From positions 1 through 55,710 of the forward strand of contig SVCW01000008.1 in assembly GCA_015058155.1 (NCBI GenBank): 55,710 nt of DNA, in the 5' to 3' direction. Below the pieces are notes generated by a model, which was given only the letters and a program-made list of their open reading frames with translations, had not been told where the DNA came from and did no database searches. Origin of the DNA: Clostridiales bacterium (GTDB taxonomy: Bacteria; Bacillota; Clostridia; Peptostreptococcales; Anaerovoracaceae). This document shows positions 25,120 to 32,522 of this stretch, piece by piece. Every line of letters starts with the position of its first letter. Position 1 is the stretch's first letter. Both the position numbers and the translations under genes were made by a program.

Positions 25120-26622
25120 TTAGAAATTAAAGTAAATGAACGGATTGTAAGCACCCTTGATCAGGTAGGCCATCGAGAAGATGAGGCCTGCTGTGAGTAA
25201 GAGTGTATACGCGCCTGCGATGACAGGGTTGCCGTCATTTGTCTTTTCGTCAACGATTCTTCTGAGCCATTTTGTTACAGGCATTGAGAAAAAGATACCT
25301 GCGATAAGATAGTAAATGTTTTCACGGAAGAAAACAGTGAACTGATTGCAGATGAGTGGTGCGTCTATGTTGAGGAAGAACATTGTCTTAACATAGTGGA
25401 GTCCGTCTGCCATTGAGTTTGCACGGAAAAATACCCATCCGATTACTACGAAGAGCATAGTGTAGAGCCACTTTACTGCGCCTGGGATTCTCTTCTTTTC
25501 GAAGCCTGAAACTTTTTCAATCGAGATGAGGACGAAGTACATAAGTCCCCATGAAATGAATGTCCAGTTGGCACCATGCCATACACCTGTGAGGAACCAT
25601 ACAACGAAGAGGTTGAAAACGAGGCGGGCTTTTGTGTCTACGCGGCTTCCGCCGAGCGGGAAGTATACGTAATCACGGAACCATGAACCGAGTGAAATAT
25701 GCCATCTTCTCCAGAACTCAGATACTGATAGTGATATGTACGGATAGTTGAAATTTTCGAGGAAGTGGAAACCGAACATTTTACCGAGTCCGATTGCCAT
25801 ATCCGAATACCCTGAAAAGTCGAAGTAGATCTGGAGTGTGTATGCGATTGCTCCGAGCCATGCGAAGAGGATTGAGCATGCATCGGCTGCGTCATATGAA
25901 AACGCCTGGTTGGCGATGAGTGCGAAGTTGTTTGAAAGGAGCACTTTCTTTGAAAGACCGATTACAAATCGGCAAGTTCCTTCTGCGAAATCGTCCCAGC
26001 TTTCGCGGCGGTTGTTTATCTGGTCAGAGATTGTTTCGTAGCGGACGATAGGACCTGCTATGAGCTGCGGGAAGAATGAGATATAGAGGCCTACGTTGAG
26101 GAGGTTTTTCTGCATTTCACCTTTTTCGCGGTATACGTCGATTACATATGAGATAGCCTGGAATGTAAAGAATGATATGCCGATAGGAAGCGCAATATCA
26201 GGAATTGCAATCTCAGTTTTTGTTATGCTATTTATCTGTTCGAGCGTGAAGCAAAGGTATTTAAATATGAAAATGATTGAAAGATTAAATACGAGCATCA
26301 CGATAATAACTGCGCGGGAGGATGTTTTGCTTTCGCGGAATTTGTTTACGAGAAGTCCGAAAATCCAGTTTCCCAAAATTGAAAGCATCATAACGAGGAC
26401 GAACCATGGCTCGCCCCAGGCATAGAAACCGAGACTGGCTACGAGAAGAAAAATGTTCTGTAGCTTTCGTCCGGCCGGTATTCTGTTTTCGATGATGTCT
26501 TCAGTATCTTCCGGTTTAGCGTTCTTTCGGGATAACAGTTTTGCTATAAGAGCGATGCCGTAGTAACCCATGAGGGCGCATGGCAGGAAGACTACCAAGA
26601 ATATGAGTGATGAAAAGAGCAT
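25120..26622 (-). CDS. MBOAT-family O-acyltransferase (AlgI/DltB-like)
   Basis: A 500-aa polytopic membrane protein of the AlgI type. FPQLIAGPIVRYETI, the membrane segment DFSGYSDMAIGLGKMFGF, FWRRWHISLGSWFRDYVYFPLGGSR and the catalytic His region LTGVWHGANWTFISWG are present. It passes acyl groups across the membrane to the DHHW partner downstream. The start is ATG 26622 behind AGGAG. The leader upstream holds a complex inverted-repeat structure (26646-26724). Confidence 0.93.
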   Translation of the reverse strand: MLFSSLIFLVVFLPCALMGYYGIALIAKLLSRKNAKPEDTEDIIENRIPAGRKLQNIFLLVASLGFYAWGEPWFVLVMMLSILGNWIFGLLVNKFRESKTSSRAVIIVMLVFNLSIIFIFKYLCFTLEQINSITKTEIAIPDIALPIGISFFTFQAISYVIDVYREKGEMQKNLLNVGLYISFFPQLIAGPIVRYETISDQINNRRESWDDFAEGTCRFVIGLSKKVLLSNNFALIANQAFSYDAADACSILFAWLGAIAYTLQIYFDFSGYSDMAIGLGKMFGFHFLENFNYPYISLSVSEFWRRWHISLGSWFRDYVYFPLGGSRVDTKARLVFNLFVVWFLTGVWHGANWTFISWGLMYFVLISIEKVSGFEKKRIPGAVKWLYTMLFVVIGWVFFRANSMADGLHYVKTMFFLNIDAPLICNQFTVFFRENIYYLIAGIFFSMPVTKWLRRIVDEKTNDGNPVIAGAYTLLLTAGLIFSMAYLIKGAYNPFIYFNF

Positions 26623-26645
26623 GTGGTTCTCCTGATTAAATTACT

Positions 26646-26724
26646 GGCGCAAAAATATTTTACCCGCTCGTTGTCCTCGGCCAGAGGCCTGCGGGATAAC
26701 TCGCTTGGCAAATTATTTTTGCGC
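26646..26724 (-). promoter_or_regulatory. Nested structured leader upstream of the MBOAT gene (copy B of the shared motif)
   Basis: The outer arms GCGCAAAAATATTTTACC (26647-26664) and its near complement (26707-26724) match at 16 of 18 bases. Inside are CCCGC/GCGGG and GGCC-AGA-GGCC. Read on the minus strand it holds GCGAGTTA, GACAACG and GGGTAA, the same three blocks as at 18735-18790, at the edges of the inner structure. No T run follows, so it is not a plain terminator. Confidence 0.5.
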
Positions 26725-26752
26725 ATATAATACTTTACCAAGCGAAGATATG

Positions 26753-27643
26753 TTAGATTACATTGTTCAGGTTGCCCATTTTATAACCCATAATGTCAAG
26801 GGTTACGTACGAGTAATTGTGCTCAGCGGCTTTGTGGTTCAGAGTTTCGCAGAGTGTTCGGTTATCTGTCAGCAAAGACATTTCTTCTGGCAGGAGTTCG
26901 AGTCTGATGATGTCGCCGTGGATTCGTGCTCGTACCTGAGTGAAGCCGTTTTCGCGGAGCATGAGCTCGATATCATATATTGCGTGCAATTTTCCTTCTG
27001 TAATCTGCGTGTCGTACGGGATTCGTGATGCAAGGCAGGCAAAAGCCGGTTTGTTCCAGATTTCGATTCCCATTTCATGGAGCGTTTCGCGGATTTCGGC
27101 TTTTGTGAGGCCGGCTTCGTGAAGAGGGCTTCTTACTCCGAGTTCTTTTGCAGCAATACTGCCGGGTCTGTAGTCTGATTCATCGTCCTTGTTCTGACCG
27201 TCGCAGAAGACAGGAATATCTCCGGCTTCTAGCGGTCGCATTGCAGCAGGCGAATCTTCAGTATCAGCCGGCGGCAGGCTTTTCATGATTGCGAGCACCT
27301 TTTCCGTTGCGATTGTTTCGATGATTTGCCCGAATACTGCTTTCTTGCAGTGATAACAACGGTCTTTTGGATTCTGCCAGAAAAGCTCCGGAAGGTCTAC
27401 CTGAACGAGTTCGTGTTTTATGCCGAGACGTTCTGCGACTTCTTTTGCATATGAGATTTCGTCGTCAGCAAAATTCGGAGCAACTGCTGTAACTGCCAGA
27501 ACTTTTTCCGGACCGAGTGTCTCAGCAGCAAAATATGCAAGGAATGTGCTGTCAACACCGCCTGAAAAGGCGATGGCGACCTGTTCCATTTCGTTGAGAA
27601 TTGTTCTAAGACTATTCAGTTTTTCTATTCTTTGTGCTGCCAT
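26753..27643 (-). CDS. larE: LarE-type ATP-dependent sacrificial sulfur transferase
   Basis: A 296-aa PP-loop protein. SGGVDST (residues 24-30), NPKDRCYHCKKAVF, DGQNKDDESDYRPG, SPLHEAGLTKAEIR and KPAFACLASRIPY, with the sulfur-donor Cys region, are all LarE hallmarks. LarE thiolates the nickel-pincer nucleotide precursor used by lactate racemase and other LarA-type enzymes. Compared with the usual protein there are roughly 25-30 extra residues between the CxxC block and DGQN (KSLPPADTEDSPAAM region). No larA, larB or larC is in the window. It overlaps the DMT gene by 19 bases. Confidence 0.9.
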   Translation of the reverse strand: MAAQRIEKLNSLRTILNEMEQVAIAFSGGVDSTFLAYFAAETLGPEKVLAVTAVAPNFADDEISYAKEVAERLGIKHELVQVDLPELFWQNPKDRCYHCKKAVFGQIIETIATEKVLAIMKSLPPADTEDSPAAMRPLEAGDIPVFCDGQNKDDESDYRPGSIAAKELGVRSPLHEAGLTKAEIRETLHEMGIEIWNKPAFACLASRIPYDTQITEGKLHAIYDIELMLRENGFTQVRARIHGDIIRLELLPEEMSLLTDNRTLCETLNHKAAEHNYSYVTLDIMGYKMGNLNNVI

Positions 27644-28563
27644 GGTTTATCCTTTTCCTTTGCAGGGAGCTGGGCGAGAATAATCGCCACGAACATAATT
27701 ATTGAGCCGAGTGCTTCTCTTCCTGCGAGCGTTTCGCCGAGAAGAACTATGCTGGCAAAAACATTGATAACTGATTCAAGCGACATGATGAATGACGCGG
27801 CCATAGGCGGAATATTCTTCAGGGCTACGATTTCAAAAGTATATGCGATTCCTGATGAAAGTACACCTGAATAAAGAATAGGAACTGCGCCGGCAATGAT
27901 TCCCGAGAGTGTTATTTCTTCGAAAAGGAGTGCCGGAATTAAAGAAAGAATTCCCATTACTACGAACTGATAATATGCAAGCTTCACTCCGTCAACCTTG
28001 TCGGAGCAGTACGCAAGCGTGTGAATCTGCACTGCGTAGAGGAGTGAGCAGCCGAAAACGAGAATGTCACCTTTTTCAAAAGTCAGGCCCATTCCCTGAG
28101 GAATGCAAAGATAGTAGAGACCGAATGTCGCAAGTACCATGCAAAGAATCTGAATTGAGCGGAGTTTCTGTCTTATGAAAACTCCGAGAATCGGAACCAG
28201 TACGATGTACATAGCTGTAATAAAGCCGGCTTTACTTGCGTCAGTGTGGAGAAGGCCGATCTGCTGGAAAGCCATCCCGCCAAAGAGAATGACCCCGTTA
28301 AGTACGGCATGGAACATAAAGAAACGCTTTTCCTTTTTCTTCTCCTCTTCTGTCTTTGGAGTCTGTTCTGATTCGAGTTTTTTATTATTCTTATTATTAA
28401 TAATCATGAGAGGCAGGAGCGTAATACATGCGATTAAACCGCGAAGGAAGTTGAAAGTGTGCGGTCCGACGTAATCCATTCCTGATTTCTGCGCTACAAA
28501 TGAAAAACCCCAGATGAGTGTTGCTGAAATGATTAGTATGTAACCTTGCAAAGTCTTATTCAT
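27625..28563 (-). CDS. DMT-family transporter (EamA domains)
   Basis: A protein of about 312 aa with ten predicted helices and two EamA repeats. LIISATLIWGFSFVAQKSGMDYVGP opens the first, and GAVPILYSGVLSSGIAYTFE and SLESVINVFASIVLLGE lie in the second. A basic, Asn/Lys-rich loop (NNKNNKKLESEQTPKTEEEK) separates helices 2 and 3. ATG 28563 is preceded by AAGGGG; the frame also opens at TTG 28572. Family members export amino acids or other metabolites, and the substrate is unknown. It is cotranscribed with larE. Confidence 0.9.
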   Translation of the reverse strand: MNKTLQGYILIISATLIWGFSFVAQKSGMDYVGPHTFNFLRGLIACITLLPLMIINNKNNKKLESEQTPKTEEEKKKEKRFFMFHAVLNGVILFGGMAFQQIGLLHTDASKAGFITAMYIVLVPILGVFIRQKLRSIQILCMVLATFGLYYLCIPQGMGLTFEKGDILVFGCSLLYAVQIHTLAYCSDKVDGVKLAYYQFVVMGILSLIPALLFEEITLSGIIAGAVPILYSGVLSSGIAYTFEIVALKNIPPMAASFIMSLESVINVFASIVLLGETLAGREALGSIIMFVAIILAQLPAKEKDKPWQHKE

Positions 28564-28628
28564 TTGAATCAATTCCCCTTGGATTTGTATGTGAATTTTA
28601 GATATCGTTAAAAAAGTCCTAACACTTT

Positions 28629-28657
28629 ATGATACTATTTTTGGCGCCGTTTGCCAA
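28629..28657 (-). promoter_or_regulatory. Sigma-A promoter of the DMT-larE unit
   Basis: On the minus strand TTGGCA (28652-28657) and TATCAT (28629-28634) are separated by 17 bases. Confidence 0.65.
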
Positions 28658-28674
28658 GTGAAGAAGTAGTGAGG

Positions 28675-28713
28675 ATAAAAAAGCCCTCGCCTCCGTAAGC
28701 TGGAAGCAAGGGC
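28675..28713 (-). terminator. Terminator of the lipoprotein gene
   Basis: On the minus strand a GCCCTTGC-type arm pairs with GCGAGGGC, with mismatches near the loop, and is followed by six T. Confidence 0.8.
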
Positions 28714-28720
28714 CTGTCTT

Positions 28721-29092
28721 TTAAGGTTCAACTATTACGTCAAACTCAAGCTTTTCGTATCCTTCTTTTTCAAGTGTAAGCGCAACTGTGTCTCCTGTGC
28801 TTACTACAACCTGCTCAAACCAGAGGAGGCTGTTGCCATCAGGATTCTTGACGATTGTATCCTCTGAAAGTGTAATGCTTGTACCGTCTGGAGTTGCGAG
28901 CACTGCACCCATAACAGCTTCGTCGATAGAACCTTCGTACATAACGAGGAAATTTCCGTCTCCGCTTAAAGCGCCATGAAATTTTGTTGTGTCGAGATCA
29001 TCAAAGTTTTCAATCACTTCTGGTTTTTCTCCGCACGCTGCCATAGATAAAATCATTACTAATGCAAGAAAAACTAATAATACCTTTTTCAT
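28721..29092 (-). CDS. Small lipoprotein of unknown function
   Basis: A 123-aa protein with a lipoprotein signal (KKVLLVFLALVMILSMAAC, lipobox Cys at 20) followed by about 100 residues rich in beta-type segments (GALSGDGNFLVMYEGS, TVALTLEKEGYEKLEF). I do not recognise a family. The C-terminal half resembles an immunoglobulin-like fold in its alternating pattern only. It lies 35 bases after the DUF1349 gene on the same strand and ends at its own terminator. Confidence 0.8.
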   Translation of the reverse strand: MKKVLLVFLALVMILSMAACGEKPEVIENFDDLDTTKFHGALSGDGNFLVMYEGSIDEAVMGAVLATPDGTSITLSEDTIVKNPDGNSLLWFEQVVVSTGDTVALTLEKEGYEKLEFDVIVEP

Positions 29093-29127
29093 TTCAAGTT
29101 CCTTTCTTATTGTCGAATTGTATTTGT

Positions 29128-29736
29128 TTATTCTTCATCAGGCTGTTGGCCATCGTGTGCAAGCCATTTACAGTCCGTGATTTCCATGTTTGTGAATGTG
29201 GCCTTGAAAGATGAATCTTCAGGACTGCACGCATATATTCCGAAACGAATTTTTCCGTCGCCTTTATGCATATGGCATATGCGTATCTGTTTGAATCTGA
29301 TACCGTCTTCCGAGCACTCGATGCAATAGTCGTCTTCTCGGCGACTGAATCTGTACCACATTGATTTGATGCCTGCGCTGATTTCCGTAGTTGCCCAGTC
29401 AGAATAACCGTTATTTGTAACAACGCTTCCAAGATGCTGGAAAACATCATTTTCGTATTCTATGGAGCCTTTGAGCCAGTTCTCGCTATCGAGATACATC
29501 ACAACACCGCACTGATCAAATCGGTGCTTGCTTTCAAACTCAGTTCTTACCGTAAATGAGAAATACTTTTCGTCTGTTTCCATCTGAAGCACAGGTGCAT
29601 TGTCATTTCTGAAATGATAATACGTACGCTGCCAGAGGTCAGTATTCGGAGCTGTCACGATTTCAATTTTATCATCAGAAACCGTATATACGGCAGGCTC
29701 TTTTGTCCACTCAAGTTTATTAACATCAAATTTCAA
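29128..29736 (-). CDS. DUF1349 domain-containing protein
   Basis: A concanavalin-like beta-sandwich protein of the DUF1349 family. KFDVNKLEWTKEP, FSFTVRTEFESKHRFDQCGVVMYLDSENWLKGSIEYEN and IRFGIYACSPEDSSFKATFTNMEI match the family throughout. I prefer the TTG start at 29736 (202 aa): GAGG lies 7 bases upstream and family members usually begin at this point. The frame is open to an ATG at 29796, which would add 20 unusual residues. The function of the family is not established; carbohydrate binding is possible. Confidence 0.85.
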   Translation of the reverse strand: MKFDVNKLEWTKEPAVYTVSDDKIEIVTAPNTDLWQRTYYHFRNDNAPVLQMETDEKYFSFTVRTEFESKHRFDQCGVVMYLDSENWLKGSIEYENDVFQHLGSVVTNNGYSDWATTEISAGIKSMWYRFSRREDDYCIECSEDGIRFKQIRICHMHKGDGKIRFGIYACSPEDSSFKATFTNMEITDCKWLAHDGQQPDEE

Positions 29737-29936
29737 ATCGTTACCTCGTGAAACATTAAACATTTTTGATACGGCAACAATAATGCAACGTATCACCGCT
29801 ATACTTTAACATATTTTCGTATCTGATTCAATAAAAGGAATGACCTTTGAGATGAAGGAGACTTGCAATTTTGACAAAAGTAGTTTACAATAATGTAAAA
29901 TAATGGAAATTACATATTGCTTCGGGGTAGGTTGAG

Positions 29937-30758
29937 ATGGAGAATTATAAGAAAAGGTTGATGAATCAGCTCATTGCAGCTAGAGAAGAATTGAACAAGC
30001 TCCCGGCGGGAAAGCTTCTGTGCGAAGAGAAGAATGGCCGCAAATTATATATTCACGCATATTATGACGATGAAAAGTACATAAGGAAATGGATTACGAA
30101 AAAACCAGAGTTAATAAAAAGACTCGCGAGGAAACAATATTTGCTCTTGCTGATTGACATCATGGAGCGGAATATCGCATGTGTTGAACAGTATCAGCAA
30201 AGTCATGTTGAAATCAGCGCGCATTCTGTGATGGAAAACATGCCTATTCAGTACAAAGACTTGCCGGATGAATATTTCTTTTGCAATTCGCTTGGCGTTT
30301 ATGATGCGGGAATGATAAAAGAGGAGGAGATGCGTGCATTGAGGCTTTGGGCAGAAGCGGATTACGAACGTATTGATTACATGGAGTGGGAGAAAAAGCA
30401 TCGAACTACGCGCGGGTTGAAAGTTCGCTCGAAATCGGAATTGACAATTGCGCAGTTATTATATCAGTATGATGATTATCTGGCATTGCGCTATGAAGAA
30501 GTTATGCATATTGGCGAGAAGACGCTGATTCCGGATTTTGTAATCATGACGAGGTCTGGCAAAAAGTATTACTGGGAGCATGCGGGGTTAATCAGCAATC
30601 CGAATTACCTGAAGAGACATATGGAGAAACTTGAACTGTATGCAAGCGCCGGAATTACTATGTGGAATAATCTGATTGTGACTTATGACGATGAAGACGG
30701 AAATCTCGATGCAGGGATAATCGAAAGCATAATCAAAACGCTGCTAGTTAAAGATTGA
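29937..30758 (+). CDS. PD-(D/E)XK nuclease-like protein, unknown family (paralogue 1)
   Basis: A 273-aa protein. The C-terminal half contains VRSKSELTIAQLLYQY, then LIPDFVIMTRSGKKYYWEHAG and WNNLIVTYDDEDGNLD. This resembles the E...PD...ExK core of PD-(D/E)XK enzymes, but with His in place of the final Lys (EHAG). The same blocks occur in the 343-aa protein at 51656-52687. The N-terminal third is basic (YIRKWITKKPELIKRLARKQY) and may bind nucleic acid. No known restriction or toxin partner is adjacent. It starts 6 bases after GGTAGG-type sequence, and TTGACA at 29871 may be its -35. Function is inferred only from motif layout. Confidence 0.65.
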   Translation: MENYKKRLMNQLIAAREELNKLPAGKLLCEEKNGRKLYIHAYYDDEKYIRKWITKKPELIKRLARKQYLLLLIDIMERNIACVEQYQQSHVEISAHSVMENMPIQYKDLPDEYFFCNSLGVYDAGMIKEEEMRALRLWAEADYERIDYMEWEKKHRTTRGLKVRSKSELTIAQLLYQYDDYLALRYEEVMHIGEKTLIPDFVIMTRSGKKYYWEHAGLISNPNYLKRHMEKLELYASAGITMWNNLIVTYDDEDGNLDAGIIESIIKTLLVKD

Positions 30759-30831
30759 AACGAAGGAATAGAGGCGAAAGTCGTGATGAGTTGTATGACA
30801 CATGGCTCTCTGTGGATGTAATTATCGTTTT

Positions 30832-30990
30832 CCTCTTGAGAACTGCGAAACTAAAGGTCAAGAGGAATTTGGCATCTGAAACACATGGAAATTGGTGATT
30901 TCCGGGCGATTTCGCCTAGGGAAATGGCCGAAATCCTCTCGGAAAGGCGCTGAAAACAAATGAAGAGGAATTTGACCAGTCAAATTCCTC
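30832..30990. other. Hairpin-rich gene-free region between convergent genes
   Basis: CCTCTTGA (30832-30839) pairs with TCAAGAGG (30858-30865). A second perfect stem GAGGAATTTGA/TCAAATTCCTC (30965-30975, 30980-30990) has loop CCAG. AAGAGGAATTTG occurs at both 30860-30871 and 30963-30974, so the final arm has two possible partners. GGAAAT/ATTTCC and GGCGA/TCGCC stems lie between. The last hairpin may be a weak terminator for the minus-strand acetyltransferase gene. Confidence 0.45.
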
Positions 30991-31043
30991 CTGATAATCA
31001 AAATATGAATCCTGCGCGGAAAAGCCAGCTCGAAAGAACGTTA

Positions 31044-31562
31044 CTACCCGCGGCGAAGCATGTCGAGGTGCGGAAGTCCGTCTTCGAGATACACTTCAGA
31101 CATAGGTTCAAATCCGAGACTCTTGTAAAACGCAAGAAGGTATTCCTGCGCGCCGATCTGAATCTCGTTTTCGCCGAGAGTTTCAGCGATGTAAGCAATA
31201 GCGTGTTCAAGCATCTCGCGTGCGATGCCGTTTCCGCGGAACTCTTCTCTTACAGATACGCGGCCGATTGAAACTTCAGGGTATGAGAAGCCGCGCGGAA
31301 GAATTCTGAGATACGCAACGATTTTGTTACAGTTCTTTGATGTACATGTATCAGCGCTTTCACAGCTGAAAGGTTCAGCATCCTTGAGATCGCACTCGCG
31401 TATAAACATGTGAAGTGATCCGATATCCTTGTAATCTACTTCAGGATACGGGCAAGTCTGCTCAACTACGAATATGTCAGTACGGAGCGCGAGTATATCA
31501 TAAAGTTCATATGTTGTAAGTTCTTCGAACCTTTTAATAGTCCAGTTATTTGTTGTATTCAT
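31044..31562 (-). CDS. ElaA-type GNAT N-acetyltransferase
   Basis: A 172-aa protein from ATG 31562, chosen because GGGAGG lies 7 bases upstream; the open frame reaches 31592. LYDILALRTDIFVVEQTCPYPEVDYKD is the ElaA signature. The acetyl-CoA loop is VSVREEFRGNGIAREML, and IGAQEYLLAFYKSLGFEP ends the fold. About 20 extra residues with three Cys (CESADTCTSKNCNK) lie between the first strands. The acceptor is unknown. Confidence 0.9.
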   Translation of the reverse strand: MNTTNNWTIKRFEELTTYELYDILALRTDIFVVEQTCPYPEVDYKDIGSLHMFIRECDLKDAEPFSCESADTCTSKNCNKIVAYLRILPRGFSYPEVSIGRVSVREEFRGNGIAREMLEHAIAYIAETLGENEIQIGAQEYLLAFYKSLGFEPMSEVYLEDGLPHLDMLRRG

Positions 31563-31667
31563 ACTGAAACCTCCCGGATTTTTTCTTAACATATTTTATC
31601 ATAAAGATTCAATCGCAGCAATTTATATGGTAAAATTATTCTATATGTGAAAAAACAGGAGAATAAT

Positions 31668-32294
31668 ATGAGGTCAACAGTTTATTTAGTAAGACACGGT
31701 ATTACGGAGGCATATCAGAAAGAGTATTACTACGGTGGTAGTGATGTTCCGCTCGTGCCTGAAGGAGTAGAAGAAATCAAACGTCTCGCTGCAGACGGAC
31801 TTTATCCGGACCCGAGCGACGCTCAGGTATTTACATCGGGAATGCTCCGTGCAGAAGAAACACTTTTCTATATGTACGGTACAGAAACGGAGCACGAAAA
31901 AATCACAGACTTAAGAGAGCAGCACTACGGCATTTTTGAAATGAAGACACATGAAGAAGTGTGCGCGATGCCGGAGAGCAAGTTCCTCTTTGCAGATAAA
32001 GAAGGTGTGTATGAAATCCCGGGTGGCGGTGAAAGCAGAAAGACTTTCTTCGAAAGACTCGAAGAAGGCTGGAACAAAGTCGTAGGCTTTCACAGACTCA
32101 AGGAACTTTCTCACAGACACAGCCAGCTGCCAGCTGTAACGATTGTTGTCTGTCACGGCGGAGTAATCGACAGAATCATCCACAACCTCTTCGGAGAAAA
32201 CGATGAACCAAGATTCAAGTGGATACCTGAACCTGGTCACGGATACAGTATCGAATTCGAAAACGGAGATCCGGTATCATTTAAAAAGTTCTAA
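31668..32294 (+). CDS. Histidine phosphatase family protein (phosphoglycerate mutase-like)
   Basis: A 208-aa protein. The catalytic His motif is VRHGITEAY near the N-terminus (LVRHG), the second His lies in VCHGGVIDRIIH, and the acidic DLREQHYGIFEM and Arg LRAEETL are typical of the branch 1 family. Start ATG 31668 follows AGGAG by 6 bases; a GTG seven codons earlier lacks a ribosome binding site. Substrate unknown (a small phosphomonoester). Confidence 0.9.
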   Translation: MRSTVYLVRHGITEAYQKEYYYGGSDVPLVPEGVEEIKRLAADGLYPDPSDAQVFTSGMLRAEETLFYMYGTETEHEKITDLREQHYGIFEMKTHEEVCAMPESKFLFADKEGVYEIPGGGESRKTFFERLEEGWNKVVGFHRLKELSHRHSQLPAVTIVVCHGGVIDRIIHNLFGENDEPRFKWIPEPGHGYSIEFENGDPVSFKKF

Positions 32295-32333
32295 ATCTGA
32301 ATAAGCAAAAACGAGCGAGAATTACAACACAAG

Positions 32334-32405
32334 ACTAGCAAACCCTGCGAGGCAAAAGCAACACAAGACGCGCAAACCCTGCGCGAAACGAAAAACAACA
32401 CAAAT
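32334..32405. repeat. Two-unit tandem repeat upstream of the lysC promoter
   Basis: AACACAAGAC-NN-GCAAACCCTGCG occurs twice in direct orientation with a period of 34 bases, followed by a third partial AACACAA. It lies in the 160-base gap just upstream of the lysC promoter. Confidence 0.65.
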
Positions 32406-32419
32406 CTAAGTCGTACAAG

Positions 32420-32448
32420 TTGCGGACAAGTGGCGACTGTAGTATAAT
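32420..32448 (+). promoter_or_regulatory. Sigma-A promoter of the aspartate kinase gene
   Basis: TTGCGG (32420-32425), a 17-base spacer and TATAAT (32443-32448), giving a leader of about 70 bases. Confidence 0.7.
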
Positions 32449-32522
32449 AAAGTATTATGGTAATCAACGGCGATGCCATTAGTGATAAAGAAACGCTTCC
32501 GGAAAAGGCCGGAGGCAAGGAA

